Assembly (NCBI RefSeq): GCF_000973105.1
Contig: NC_015844.1
Span: 3,964,501 to 4,028,500 of the forward strand
DNA from: Zobellia galactanivorans
GTDB lineage: Bacteria > Bacteroidota > Bacteroidia > Flavobacteriales > Flavobacteriaceae
Direction of reading: 5' to 3'
Length of the DNA stretch: 64,000 nucleotides
Shown: positions 43,449 to 52,823 of the stretch, piece by piece
How the letters are laid out: each line of letters opens with the position of its first letter
How positions within the stretch are numbered: position 1 is the stretch's first letter
The notes under the pieces: generated by a model
The model's input: the letters and a program-made list of their open reading frames with translations, nothing else
Database searches by the model: none
Told to the model about the DNA's origin: nothing
Translations under genes and position numbers: made by a program

Positions 43449-45956
43449 CTAGTTTTCCTTAGCTCCTAGGCGTTTGCCCCATTTTACCACCTCATACCAG
43501 AGTACCGAAATACTACCGGCCAATAGGCAAACGAACAATTGGTCTACATTTAAGGTGCTGAATTCAAAGAAGGCGGTCAAGGGGGGCACGAAGAGTAGGC
43601 TAGTGGTCAAGGCGATCGTTATGCCGATAATCAGGGCAACTAGATTGTTCTTGTACCTCAAGGTCGTCCATAGCGAGTAATAGAAAGATCGGTTCACCAA
43701 GGTCAAAAAGATATTGGCCACGATCAGCACCATAAAGACCATGGTACGGGTAGTGTCCTCATCAAGGCTTTGCGCTACGGCATATTGGTATACCGATAGT
43801 GAAGCCAAGGTAATGATTAGACCTTGTACGATGCTTGTAATTAATTCGTTGAAATTGAAAAATGTGGTCGTAAACGGCCGGGGTCTCTTGTTCATGGTAT
43901 TTTTTTCCATGGGCTCGTTTTCGTAAATAATGGAGCAGGTGGGCCCCATGATGAGTTCCAACAAAATAACATGCGATGGTGAAAATATAGAAGGGAAGCT
44001 CCACCGCAAGGCCAAGGGGATAAATACCGTTAATATGATGGGAATATGGATGGAGATAATATACTGGATCGCTTTTTTGAGGTTGGTATAGATCTTTCGT
44101 CCCATGGCAATGGCATCTACCATTTTAGAGAGGTCGTCGTCGACCAAAATCAATGAGGCCGCCTGCTTGGCGATTTCCGTGCCCTTTTTTCCCATGGCAA
44201 TGCCGATGTGTGCCGCCTTGAGCGCCGGGCCGTCGTTGACCCCGTCACCTGTCATGGCCACGACTTCGTTGTTCACTTTTAGGGCATTGATAATTCTAAG
44301 CTTGGCTTCGGGAAACATTCGGCTGAACACTTGGGTGTCCGTTACCCTCTCCTGTAATTCCGCATCGGTCAACTGCATCAATTCGTCACCCGACATACAT
44401 TTATCGTAACCAATAAAATCGATTTCCTTGGCAATGGCTACGGCCGTAGCGGCATTGTCTCCCGTTACCAGTTTTACGTTTATTCCGGCCGTATTGAAAT
44501 CTTTGAGCACCTGTGGGATGTTTTCCTTAGGCGGATCGTAAAAGGCCACCAGTCCCTTAAATTCGAATTTAAAGTCCTGTTGGTATTGAGGAAAATCGTT
44601 TCCTTCGAATAGGGCCTGCCCTACGCCCAATAAACGAAAGCCTTGTTTGCCCAGTTCCTCTATGGTAGAATAGATGGATCGCTTTTCCTCGGCGCTGAGG
44701 TGCGAGCCTTGTATCAGGGCTTCCGGTGCGCCCTTGGCGGCAATGATCCGCTGGCCGGCCCGATTTTCGAACACATGCGTCATCATGGGGGGCTTTCCGC
44801 CTAGCGGATATTCGTGGATCATATGGTAATTGGGCCTTTCGTCCACATCCGTATGCTTTCCATAGGCTTGGTGCAAAGCGGTTTCCATGGGGTCAAAAGG
44901 TATGGGTTCACTGGCCCACATGGCTATGGTAATCAGCTCTTTTTCTTCGTTATTTAAGCTTTCCTCGAGAGAGACTACCCTTGCTGCCTTCATGGAAAAC
45001 AATCGGGCCAGGCTCATTTTGTTCTGGGTGAGGGTCCCGGTTTTATCGGTGCATATAACGGTAGCGCTACCCAAGGTCTCCACCGTTTTCATCTGTTTTA
45101 CCACAACGCCCAATTTCATCAGTCGCCAGGCTCCCAAGGCCATAAAGGTGGTAAAGGCCACGGGAATCTCTTCAGGAAGAATACTCATGGCAAGTGTCAG
45201 GGCCTTTAGTAAACTATCGAGTACATCACGCGAATTGAAGTAATTAATGCCCCATACCAAAAGAAACGTAAGGCCGCCCCAAAGAGCCATCTGCTTTACA
45301 AAATTTGCGATTTGCAGTTCTAAGGGCGTTTTTTCGTCTTCAATGGTGTTTAGACTGTTGCCGATTTTTCCCAGTTGGGTGTGGTTGCCTATAGCGGTAA
45401 CGACGGCAATGGCCAGACCACTGGCTACGGTGGTGCCGCTAAAAATAGTGTTATCGGTAGAAGAAACATCCTTAAAGACCGAAAGCGATTCTCCGGTGAG
45501 TATGGATTCGTCTACGGAGAAGTCGTTGGAATGAACGATGGTGCCATCCGCAGGAACCATTGTGCCTTCCTCTACGATCAGGCTGTCGCCAACGACCAGC
45601 TCCTCACTGGGAATCTCCACGACCTTGCCGTTACGGATGACCTGGCAGTTGGGTTCGGTCAGGTTCTTTAGTTTTTCCAAGGCCTTCCGGCTTCTCGAAT
45701 CTTGATAAAGCGAAATGGAGCCCACCAATACAATGGCGGCGACCATAAAGATACCGTCGCCAAAATTACCGCTGATAAAATAAATGGAGGAGGCCACCAA
45801 GAGCAAAAGGATCATAGGTTCTTTTAAGATACCTTTTAGGGCATCTAAAAAACCGTTTGTTTCCTTATAAGCAAATGAATTGGCCCCGTTGGTTTTTCTT
45901 GATCGTTCTACCTGCGCGTCGGTCAGTCCATCAATACCCAAGTTTTCAACGGCCAT
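43449..45956 (-). CDS. P-type cation ATPase (P2-like)
   Basis: 835 residues. Actuator motif LTGES (153-157), phosphorylation site CTDKTGTLTQ with Asp304, hinge MTGDGVNDGPALKAAHIG, and about ten membrane helices including SILPEEIPVAF in M4 where Ca2+ pumps usually have PEGLP. Lacks N-terminal heavy-metal domains, so Ca2+/Mn2+ or another divalent cation is likely, but the ion is unproven. A TGAT-N4-GTCA palindrome stands upstream with a perfect -7 box. Confidence 0.92.
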   Translation of the reverse strand: MAVENLGIDGLTDAQVERSRKTNGANSFAYKETNGFLDALKGILKEPMILLLLVASSIYFISGNFGDGIFMVAAIVLVGSISLYQDSRSRKALEKLKNLTEPNCQVIRNGKVVEIPSEELVVGDSLIVEEGTMVPADGTIVHSNDFSVDESILTGESLSVFKDVSSTDNTIFSGTTVASGLAIAVVTAIGNHTQLGKIGNSLNTIEDEKTPLELQIANFVKQMALWGGLTFLLVWGINYFNSRDVLDSLLKALTLAMSILPEEIPVAFTTFMALGAWRLMKLGVVVKQMKTVETLGSATVICTDKTGTLTQNKMSLARLFSMKAARVVSLEESLNNEEKELITIAMWASEPIPFDPMETALHQAYGKHTDVDERPNYHMIHEYPLGGKPPMMTHVFENRAGQRIIAAKGAPEALIQGSHLSAEEKRSIYSTIEELGKQGFRLLGVGQALFEGNDFPQYQQDFKFEFKGLVAFYDPPKENIPQVLKDFNTAGINVKLVTGDNAATAVAIAKEIDFIGYDKCMSGDELMQLTDAELQERVTDTQVFSRMFPEAKLRIINALKVNNEVVAMTGDGVNDGPALKAAHIGIAMGKKGTEIAKQAASLILVDDDLSKMVDAIAMGRKIYTNLKKAIQYIISIHIPIILTVFIPLALRWSFPSIFSPSHVILLELIMGPTCSIIYENEPMEKNTMNKRPRPFTTTFFNFNELITSIVQGLIITLASLSVYQYAVAQSLDEDTTRTMVFMVLIVANIFLTLVNRSFYYSLWTTLRYKNNLVALIIGITIALTTSLLFVPPLTAFFEFSTLNVDQLFVCLLAGSISVLWYEVVKWGKRLGAKEN

Positions 45957-45970
45957 ATACGTTCTTTTTC

Positions 45971-46013
45971 CAAAAATAAGGGAAATAAAATATAGCGCGA
46001 TTGATCTATGTCA
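45971..46013 (-). promoter_or_regulatory. Crp/Fnr-type site and -7 box of the ATPase gene
   Basis: TGATCTATGTCA at 46002-46013, centre 46007.5, and exactly 33 bp away a perfect TAnnTTTG box on the minus strand (TATTTTTG, 45971-45978). The transcript would start about 10 nt before the ATG at 45956. The rightward efflux gene has no such box at 33 bp. Confidence 0.7.
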
Positions 46014-46163
46014 TTTTATTGGAGTAAGTTAAGGAGCAAAGGGCAGGTCACCTTCCGATGGCGATAGTAGTGCTTTTTTTAACGAAATTGTCAATAGTAT
46101 GACTTATCTCATGTTCTTGGAACGGAATTTCGTTTTAATTTGGATATCTGCAATTTATAAACT

Positions 46164-47246
46164 ATGCGTTATATATTTATATGGGTCTTGGTATTGGTAC
46201 TGCAATCATGCGGTGATGATGAGGAAAAAATCCTTCCCCAAAAAGCGGAACTCACCGAATCGGTCTATGCCTCGGCTACGGTACAGCCCGATAGTCTGTA
46301 TAAGGTGTATTCGGCCGTTGGCGGAATTTTAGACCGCAATTTGGTAGAGGAGGGCGATCGTGTCAAAAAGGGAAGCCCTTTGCTGCAGATTATCAATAAC
46401 ACCCCCAAACTGAATACGGAAAATGCCAAGCTTTCGTTACGCTTGGCCCAAGAAAACTATAACGGAAGCGCGGCCGTGCTCAAGGGCTTGGAAGACGAAA
46501 TAAAAGCGGCCACCCTATCGTTTCATAACGATTCCATCAATTTCTATAGACAGAAACGCCTGTGGTCACAAAACATAGGGTCTAAGGTTGAATTTGATAA
46601 CCGTAAATTGGCCTATGAGCTTTCCCGAAACAATCTTAACCTCCTGAAAAGTAAGTACGAGCGTACCAAGAACGAACTGTTGACCCAAGTACGCCAAGCA
46701 CGGAACAACTATGAGTCGGCACAGATCAATACAAAGGACTTTACGGTAACGAGCAAGATCAATGGCAAGGTCTATGAACTGATGAAAGAACCCGGTGAAA
46801 TCGTAAGCACGATGGAGCCCATAGCCGCAGTAGGGAGCGATTCGGATTTTATCATCAAAATGCTGGTAGACGAAGTGGATATCGTAAAACTCAGTTTGGG
46901 CCAAAAGACCTTGGTTACCTTAGATGCATACCCTTCGGAGGTCTTCGTTGCCACGGTAGACAAAATCTATCCGCGTAAGGATGAGCGCTCACAGACCTTT
47001 ACGGTAGAGGCCAGTTTTGACGACCCGCCAAAAATCCTGTATCCGGGGTTGGCAGGTGAGGGCAATATTATCATCGCCCAAAAGAAAGAGGCATTGACCA
47101 TTCCCAAGACCTATCTTATAAATGGCAATAGCGTACGTACCGCTAAGGGTATGGTAGAGGTGGTTACGGGATTGCAAAATTTAGATCGGGTAGAGATTGT
47201 TGAGGGAATCGGCGAAAATACCGAGCTGTTAAAACCGGAACAATGA
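46164..47246 (+). CDS. Membrane-fusion (HlyD-like) efflux protein
   Basis: 360 residues, lipoprotein-like N-terminus (YIFIWVLVLVLQSC). Two lipoyl-like halves (GGILDRNLVEEGDRVKKGSPLLQI and KINGKVYELMKEPGEIVSTMEPIAAVG) flank a coiled coil (about 80-185), followed by beta-barrel (IIKMLVDEVDIVKLSLGQKTLV). It would link an inner-membrane ABC system to the envelope. Overlaps the permease gene by 4 bp. Confidence 0.9.
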   Translation: MRYIFIWVLVLVLQSCGDDEEKILPQKAELTESVYASATVQPDSLYKVYSAVGGILDRNLVEEGDRVKKGSPLLQIINNTPKLNTENAKLSLRLAQENYNGSAAVLKGLEDEIKAATLSFHNDSINFYRQKRLWSQNIGSKVEFDNRKLAYELSRNNLNLLKSKYERTKNELLTQVRQARNNYESAQINTKDFTVTSKINGKVYELMKEPGEIVSTMEPIAAVGSDSDFIIKMLVDEVDIVKLSLGQKTLVTLDAYPSEVFVATVDKIYPRKDERSQTFTVEASFDDPPKILYPGLAGEGNIIIAQKKEALTIPKTYLINGNSVRTAKGMVEVVTGLQNLDRVEIVEGIGENTELLKPEQ

Positions 47247-48505
47247 CCAATTGGAGCGTTATATTGAACATTGCCAAAACACATTTGGTAACCAAGGTAA
47301 AGTCTACGGCTACCGCAGCCTTGGGGGTTACGTTCGGTATTGGCGCCTATATTACCCTGATCAGCTTTATGACCGGTCTGAATGTTATGTTAGATGGACT
47401 CATCTTGAACCAAACGCCGCATATTCATTTGTACAACGAGATCGAACCGAGCGAAACCCAGCCCATATCGCTTTATGACGAATTTCAAAATTCGGTAAAC
47501 ATTGTGCATTCGATTAAACCTAGACAAAGTCAGAAGAAGATTCATAACGCCCTGCCCATTTTAAGCTATCTCAAAAAGGATAAGGAGGTAAAAGGGGCCA
47601 CGCCCCAGCTCAGGGCCCAGATTTTTTATTTGTCGGGTTCCATAGAATTGAGCGGTAACCTAGTGGGTATCGATATTATGGAGGAGACACGACTCTCCAA
47701 CATGGGCGATTACATCGTTCAAGGAAGCCCTCAAGCCCTTAAGAATACCGAAAATGGCATATTGCTAGGTTCGGGCCTTGCCGAAAAAATGTCCTTGTCG
47801 GTGGGGGATAGGGTACAGGTAAGTACCGTATCGGGCGATATTTTTCCCTTGAAAATAGTAGGTTTCTACCAAAGCGGGGTGGCCGATGTAGACAACATTC
47901 AGAGTTTTGCCAACCTTAAGACCGTACAGCGGATTCTAGGCGAGGCACAGAACTATATTACCGATATCAATATTAGGCTTTTTAATATTGAAGGGGCGCC
48001 GGCCATGGCAAAACGGCTGCAAAAACAGTTTGACATAAAGGCTACGGATATCAATGAGGCCAATGCCCAGTTCGAGACCGGATCCAACATTAGAAACCTG
48101 ATTACCTATGCCGTATCCATTACTTTGTTGATCGTGGCGGGCTTCGGAATTTACAACATCTTGAACATGCTCATCTACGAAAAAATGAAGGATATCGCCA
48201 TTCTGAAAGCCACGGGTTTTTCGGGGCGCGATGTACAGCTTATTTTTATGAGCCAGGCCATGATCATCGGGGTGGTAGGAGGTGTTCTCGGACTCCTCCT
48301 TGGCTTCGGCCTATCGCATATCATAGACAATGTAGCTTTTGAGACGGCCGCCCTGCCCACCATAAAGACCTATCCTATAAGTTTTGATATCAGCTACTAT
48401 GTAGTGGGACTCACTTTTGCACTGCTTTCTACTTTTATTGCGGGTTGGCTGCCTTCCGTAAAGGCCAAACACATAGATCCGGTGCGCATTATTCGTGGAA
48501 CTTAA
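47243..48505 (+). CDS. FtsX-like ABC transporter permease (MacB/LolC type)
   Basis: 420 residues. N-terminal helix after TATAALGVTFGIGAYITLISFM, a periplasmic MacB-type domain, then three helices at the C-terminus (ITYAVSITLLIVAGFGIYNILNML, MIIGVVGGVLGLLLGFGLS, YYVVGLTFALLSTFIAGWLPSV) and the FtsX ending HIDPVRIIRG. Exports or extracts lipoprotein or small molecules; cargo unknown. The stop is 10 bp before the ATPase start. Confidence 0.9.
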   Translation: MTNWSVILNIAKTHLVTKVKSTATAALGVTFGIGAYITLISFMTGLNVMLDGLILNQTPHIHLYNEIEPSETQPISLYDEFQNSVNIVHSIKPRQSQKKIHNALPILSYLKKDKEVKGATPQLRAQIFYLSGSIELSGNLVGIDIMEETRLSNMGDYIVQGSPQALKNTENGILLGSGLAEKMSLSVGDRVQVSTVSGDIFPLKIVGFYQSGVADVDNIQSFANLKTVQRILGEAQNYITDINIRLFNIEGAPAMAKRLQKQFDIKATDINEANAQFETGSNIRNLITYAVSITLLIVAGFGIYNILNMLIYEKMKDIAILKATGFSGRDVQLIFMSQAMIIGVVGGVLGLLLGFGLSHIIDNVAFETAALPTIKTYPISFDISYYVVGLTFALLSTFIAGWLPSVKAKHIDPVRIIRGT

Positions 48506-48515
48506 AAGCGGAAAA

Positions 48516-49190
48516 ATGGAATATGTTCTAGAAACGAAAAACATCAATAAGCATTTTTATAAGCCAAAGGACTTTCATGTACTTAAGGATATCTCTTTTG
48601 GGGTGAAAGTGGGCGAGTTTGCTTCCATTATGGGAAAATCCGGCTCGGGAAAATCTACCTTACTCTATATTTTATCGACCATGGATACCGACTATACAGG
48701 TGAACTCTACCTCAATCATGAACTGGTCACGGGAAGGTCGCATCAAGAACTGTCGCGTATTAGAAACAAGCATATAGGCTTTGTCTTTCAGTTCCATTAC
48801 TTATTGTCGGAATTCAGTGTTTTGGAAAATGTCATGCTTCCGGCAAAGAAACTGAACGAGAAATCACATGCCGATATAAAACGCGATGCTATGCAAAAGC
48901 TAGAAATGCTTCATATCGATTATCTGGCCCAACAACGCGCTTCGCGAATATCGGGGGGTGAAAAGCAACGGGTAGCCATAGCCAGGGCCTTGATCAATAA
49001 TCCCATCATTCTTATGGGGGATGAACCTACCGGAAATCTCGACAGTCAGAACTCGGATAACGTTTTTAATATATTTAAAAGGCTGAAAGAGGAAGAGGGA
49101 CTTTCCCTTTTGGTGGTGACCCATGACGAGGATTTTGCCCAACGAACGGACCGTATTATCCAGATGGAAGACGGACGTATTATATCTTGA
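48516..49190 (+). CDS. ABC transporter ATP-binding protein (LolD/MacB type)
   Basis: 224 residues from ATG 48516; GTG 48495 inside the previous gene is in frame but less likely. Walker A GKSGSGKST, signature ISGGEKQR, Walker B LMGDEPTGNLDS and H-loop THDED are all present. Energises the FtsX-like permease; the three genes (adaptor, permease, ATPase) form one unit. Confidence 0.95.
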   Translation: MEYVLETKNINKHFYKPKDFHVLKDISFGVKVGEFASIMGKSGSGKSTLLYILSTMDTDYTGELYLNHELVTGRSHQELSRIRNKHIGFVFQFHYLLSEFSVLENVMLPAKKLNEKSHADIKRDAMQKLEMLHIDYLAQQRASRISGGEKQRVAIARALINNPIILMGDEPTGNLDSQNSDNVFNIFKRLKEEEGLSLLVVTHDEDFAQRTDRIIQMEDGRIIS

Positions 49191-49199
49191 ACCGCTCAC

Positions 49200-49242
49200 T
49201 GACCCAAGTCATGATGGGGATCGACCGAAGCCTTTACTTTTG
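49200..49242 (+). promoter_or_regulatory. Crp/Fnr-type site and -7 box for the SpoIIAA-like gene
   Basis: TGACCCAAGTCA (49200-49211, centre 49205.5) with a perfect TAnnTTTG box (TACTTTTG, 49235-49242) exactly 33 bp downstream. A leader of about 50 nt would precede ATG 49297. Confidence 0.7.
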
Positions 49243-49296
49243 ACGGATATTATAGGGCTTACCGCCTTTTATTACAACACGCTTTAAACAGGAAAA

Positions 49297-49683
49297 ATGA
49301 TTGAAAAATTAAAAACTTATGAGGGCAACTCCCTAGCTTTAGAGGTTATAGACGGATTTACCGAAACCGATGAAAAATTGGCCCTAAAGTTCTTTCAAGA
49401 AAAAATTGACGAAGGATACGACCATGTGAATGTACTGGTAAAGCTTGACGAGTTGAAAATTAGCCATAGTGAGGTAAAAGCACTTGTGGAAGATGCCAAA
49501 TGGACCCTAGGGAATTACGGGCAAATAGGGAATATAGCCGTTGTGGCCAATTCGAACATCTTAAAGGCCTTAGTGTCCCTTGATGCTCTTTTCTTTGAAA
49601 GACTGCGAAAAGGTTACGAAGAGCGTTATTTTGATATTTCACAATTGGATGAAGCGCTCCAGTTTATAGCACCTAATCCATAA
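49297..49683 (+). CDS. SpoIIAA/STAS-like protein
   Basis: 128 residues, cytosolic. The pattern NSLALEVIDGFTETDEKLALKFF and GNIAVVANSNILKALVSLDALFF is like the SpoIIAA-like (PF11964) STAS/SEC14-related fold. Such small proteins occur with stress genes in Bacteroidota; the ligand is unknown. 14 bp before the L,D-transpeptidase gene. Confidence 0.75.
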   Translation: MIEKLKTYEGNSLALEVIDGFTETDEKLALKFFQEKIDEGYDHVNVLVKLDELKISHSEVKALVEDAKWTLGNYGQIGNIAVVANSNILKALVSLDALFFERLRKGYEERYFDISQLDEALQFIAPNP

Positions 49684-49697
49684 GACGACCCTTGCCC

Positions 49698-50672
49698 ATG
49701 TTAGACTCGAAAAAGCGCATTTATGGTTTGGTTCCAAAGTCAATTTGGATTCTCCTTGGCGTACTTGTCCTATGTGTGGAAGGTTGCCACAACCGCGGTA
49801 GTGCTACCATGGCAACTAAGGCGGATATACATCAGGGGAAACCGATGCCCCTTCCCCATAAAAAGGCGAAGACCTATGAAGATATACACATATCGCGAAA
49901 CATCAAGGTGGCCGAGTATTTTGAATATTTGGATTCTTTGGTGCAACGCTACGATTCCTTGGTGCCCTATCCCTTGTCGGAACATCTGCTGGTGCGGAAC
50001 AATCCGTGGATTGTAGATACTTTGGCGAATACCGATTATTACCGTATGATGGCCAGGGATTCTTTTGTGTACGATCAAAGGCAGATGATCATACTGCCCG
50101 AGGGAAGTGTACTGCACCTTCCTGACTCGGCAAAGGCCTGTCGCCTACTTGATGATTTTGCCCATACCGAGATCGATGTAAATATACCCGAGTTTAAACT
50201 GCGTATTTTTCAAGATTCCGTTTTGCTCCATACATTTCCGGTCAGGGTAGGGCAGAACCGACAACGTTATTTGAAAATGGGAGACCGTATTACCGATTTA
50301 AGAACTAAAACCGGGGAAGGAAGCATTATTAGACATGCAAAGCACCCAGACTTCTATAATCCCGTAAACGGGCATCAGTTTTATGTGACCAAACGTGATG
50401 ACGGAAAGCTTACGCAGATGCCACAAATCCCATGGATAGAGACCGAGATCAATGGAATAAGGAACGGACAGATGATACATCCGACCACGAATCCCAAGAG
50501 TTTGGGGAAGGCTTATTCCAATGGGTGCATAGGTACCCGTGAGGCCGATGCTTGGGTCATATATTATTATGCCCCCTTGGGTACCAGATTGAAAATCCGC
50601 TATGATCTGGAAACCTATTTTGAAGGTTCGGTAATATCGGTCTTAAAGGATATCTACGGGCTTGAGGAATGA
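49698..50672 (+). CDS. L,D-transpeptidase (YkuD domain) lipoprotein
   Basis: 324 residues from ATG 49698 (an upstream TTG at 49692 is possible). Lipobox VLCVEGC; YkuD domain in the C-terminal half with the catalytic HPTTNPKSLGKAYSNGCIGT segment (His and Cys in SNGC). Cross-links peptidoglycan stem peptides or attaches envelope proteins. Possibly co-transcribed with the SpoIIAA-like gene. Confidence 0.88.
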   Translation: MLDSKKRIYGLVPKSIWILLGVLVLCVEGCHNRGSATMATKADIHQGKPMPLPHKKAKTYEDIHISRNIKVAEYFEYLDSLVQRYDSLVPYPLSEHLLVRNNPWIVDTLANTDYYRMMARDSFVYDQRQMIILPEGSVLHLPDSAKACRLLDDFAHTEIDVNIPEFKLRIFQDSVLLHTFPVRVGQNRQRYLKMGDRITDLRTKTGEGSIIRHAKHPDFYNPVNGHQFYVTKRDDGKLTQMPQIPWIETEINGIRNGQMIHPTTNPKSLGKAYSNGCIGTREADAWVIYYYAPLGTRLKIRYDLETYFEGSVISVLKDIYGLEE

Positions 50673-50688
50673 GTCTGTATTTTCTTTA

Positions 50689-51271
50689 TCAGGATAGTTT
50701 TAGGGGGAGTTGCAGCAAACGTTTCCCTGTCAAACGAAAAACGGCATTGGCCACGGCAGCGGCGATAGGCCCCAAAGGTGGTTCGCCCACGGGGCCCGGG
50801 CGGTCTCGCCCTTGTAGCAGTACTACATCTATTTTCTTAGGGGCGTGTTTCATCAAGGCCATTTCGTACGGGCCGTAAATGGTAGGTTGCAAGGAGCCGT
50901 TTTCAACGTACATCTGTTCGTGTAGGCCGGCACTGATTCCCATAATAATGGCACCTTCACATTGCGCCCTCACTTGGTCGGGATTGACGGCGATTCCGGG
51001 GTCGAGGGCACAGGTTACCTTATGCACCTTGATCTTTCCATCTTCAATCGATACCTCGGCGACTTGGGCACAGGGTGTTCCACTATCAATGGATGCGGCA
51101 AGCCCCATGGCACGACCGTTCACGGCCTGGTCAACATAACCCGCCTTTTCCACAGCGGAACTTGGTGCCTTTTAAACCGATAATATCCCGTATTACCCAC
51201 AAGAGAGGGGTATTTTCATCGGTAAGGTCAACAGAACGTTCTTCATTGTTGAGCTTGAATTCTAGGGTCAT
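50689..51271 (-). pseudogene. Deletion remnant joining N-terminus of iorA-like and C-terminus of iorB-like genes
   Basis: On the minus strand from ATG 51271 a 46-codon ORF gives the start of a [2Fe-2S] molybdenum-hydroxylase small subunit (FKLNNEERSVDLTDEN, then GLKGTKFRCGKG) and stops at 51131-51133. From about 51153 another frame continues as the last 155 residues of the large isoquinoline-1-oxidoreductase-type subunit (CALDPGIAVNPDQVRAQCEG, VGEPPLGPIAAAVANA). The ancestral genes are about 150 and 700 residues, so roughly 2.3 kb is missing. The join lies in GGAAAAGGC, which fits both partners, so microhomology deletion is likely. Confidence 0.8.
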
Positions 51272-51508
51272 AACTTTTGTTTTGTTTAAGGCAGCTTTAA
51301 TGGGGTATACTTTTCCCCTCTTGAATCGTTTGGCAGGGTATAAGATGATTTGGGGTTTCTTTTTTGCCGTGCTGTTGACCGGTAGGGATACGGTTCTTAA
51401 ATATAGGGCTCCAAAGGCGAGTTATCAAAAAAATAAAACATTCTTATTGGAAAATGTTACGGAAAATAGCTTAAAGCACCATTTGTGCTGCCAGAAGTAC
51501 GTTTGAGG

Positions 51509-51937
51509 CTATATGCCTAGGGTTGGCAATTTCTTTACCTTGTGATAGGTCAGTGCCGCCGTGATGCAATGGGTCAATATTTCGGTTGGGAGTTCGGCAT
51601 CCAATTTAAAAACCAGGGCGCGTTTGCCCTCATAGTCCAGCGACTCGTTAAAGATTGCCTTAAAGGTTTCTACCAATCTGCTGGTACATTTAAAATAAAG
51701 GGCATATTGATCGGGCGATTTGGCTTTCCAATCCATGCGTAGCGTGCTGCCAATGGAGGTAAGGTAGCTCGGTTCGCCCCATTTTAGGGTTTCTTCCAAA
51801 TGGGTGATGCCCTCAATGCCTTTGGCCGTGTCGATTACTAATTGCCGTAAGGCCAACATTTGGGGTCTTACCGAACTTGGGTAGGCGTCAAAAACAGCGG
51901 CTACTTCGGGGGCGGTTTTGAGTTGGAAGTCTGTCAT
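51509..51937 (-). CDS. DUF1801-family protein
   Basis: 142 residues, cytosolic. PSSVRPQMLALRQLVIDTA, then EETLKWGEPSYLT and a central CTSRLVETFKAIF segment are typical of DUF1801 (YdhG-like). Function unknown. Stands alone, no obvious operon partner; the 51272-51508 gap behind it shows nothing recognisable. Confidence 0.8.
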   Translation of the reverse strand: MTDFQLKTAPEVAAVFDAYPSSVRPQMLALRQLVIDTAKGIEGITHLEETLKWGEPSYLTSIGSTLRMDWKAKSPDQYALYFKCTSRLVETFKAIFNESLDYEGKRALVFKLDAELPTEILTHCITAALTYHKVKKLPTLGI

Positions 51938-52041
51938 AGATTGAACCTTTGGCCCCTAAATTACAATTTACAAAGCTAAAGCCTTCATTTTTGTGTGAAA
52001 ATCAGAGATCTAACTTGGGTGTAAATAAGGTGTAAAACAAA

Positions 52042-52074
52042 TTTGCCGACCAAGGGATTTCCTTGATCGGCAAA
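52042..52074 (-). terminator. Intrinsic terminator for the lipocalin-like gene
   Basis: A 14-base arm at 52042-52055 (TTTGCCGA, then CAAGG) pairs with its complement at 52061-52074 (CCTTG, TCGGCAAA) with one C-A mismatch and a 5-base loop; on the minus strand it is followed by a T-rich TTTGTTTT run. Confidence 0.65.
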
Positions 52075-52107
52075 AACCTCGTTGGCACAGTTGAGGAGTA
52101 TTTTGGT

Positions 52108-52623
52108 TTATTGGGCCGTGTAGGTAAAGGTGACTTTAGCCTGAACGACCTTGCCGTCTATGTCTTGTATGTTGAAGGTGTCGGTAAATGAAAACTCCGA
52201 TGCGTCATCTTTAATGTTCAGTGAAATGTTCTGAACGATACAGGCTCCGACTAGGCTCAGTACTTCGCCGGTAAGTTTCCAGGTACCACTTAGAGTAGCC
52301 TTGTTGTCGCAATCTTCGGCGACATGACTCTGCTTGTAGGTGTAGGAGCGGTCACTGCCAAAGGTATAAGAGGCGTCTTTTTGGCAATCTTCGTACTGGG
52401 CAAAGAGGTCTTTTATGGGGTTGTCTTCTTCGTCATCGGTCAGGTCTACTTCCGTATCGGCCATCATACCGGTAAGAACCCAGTCCCCTTGCATTTTTTC
52501 CTCACTTGCGGCCAAGGCTCCCGTATAGTCTTCGGGGCATTCAATATCGTTGTCAGAGTTACATGCGGTAAACAGTGTGGTGACGACCGAAGCGGTAAGC
52601 GCAAAAAATAGGTTTCTTTTCAT
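52108..52623 (-). CDS. Lipocalin-like lipoprotein
   Basis: 171 residues, lipobox TLFTAC. Low-complexity acidic stretch VDLTDDEEDNPIKD is unusual; WKLTGEVLSL and MQGDWVLTGM are the repeated beta-barrel strands of Bacteroidota lipocalin-like (DUF5004-type) lipoproteins. Ligand unknown. Followed by a terminator. Confidence 0.75.
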   Translation of the reverse strand: MKRNLFFALTASVVTTLFTACNSDNDIECPEDYTGALAASEEKMQGDWVLTGMMADTEVDLTDDEEDNPIKDLFAQYEDCQKDASYTFGSDRSYTYKQSHVAEDCDNKATLSGTWKLTGEVLSLVGACIVQNISLNIKDDASEFSFTDTFNIQDIDGKVVQAKVTFTYTAQ

Positions 52624-52797
52624 AAAATATAGATTATTGGTTCGTTAGCTAGATACTTGAAAAGTAAAAAGGTTGCGAGCTAGGATTGTTAAAAATGGAG
52701 AATACGATGGCGATCGACATACAATATCGGCTAGGGAGGCTAGGGTATCATTGCCTTTTGAAAAGACAAAATTCCACCGCTGAAGAAATGAAAAGCA

Positions 52798-52823
52798 AAG
52801 ACCGGCAAGGCTTGGGCCGTCTT
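52798..52823 (-). terminator. Possible terminator at the end of the DUF808 gene
   Basis: AAGAC(C)GGC pairs with GCCGTCTT (52798-52823) with one bulged base; T-rich sequence follows on the minus strand. It overlaps the stop codon, so it is only a candidate. Confidence 0.35.

Noticed and set aside
44887-45534. Plus-strand ORFs of 118 and 95 codons inside the P-type ATPase gene
   Set aside because: Complementary frames of a conserved ATPase.
46099-46332. 77-codon ORF at the start of the efflux gene
   Set aside because: Overlaps the adaptor gene out of frame; the lipoprotein start at 46164 explains the region.
51075-51506. 143-codon plus-strand ORF across the ior remnant
   Set aside because: Runs antisense to the deletion scar; no family likeness and no promoter.
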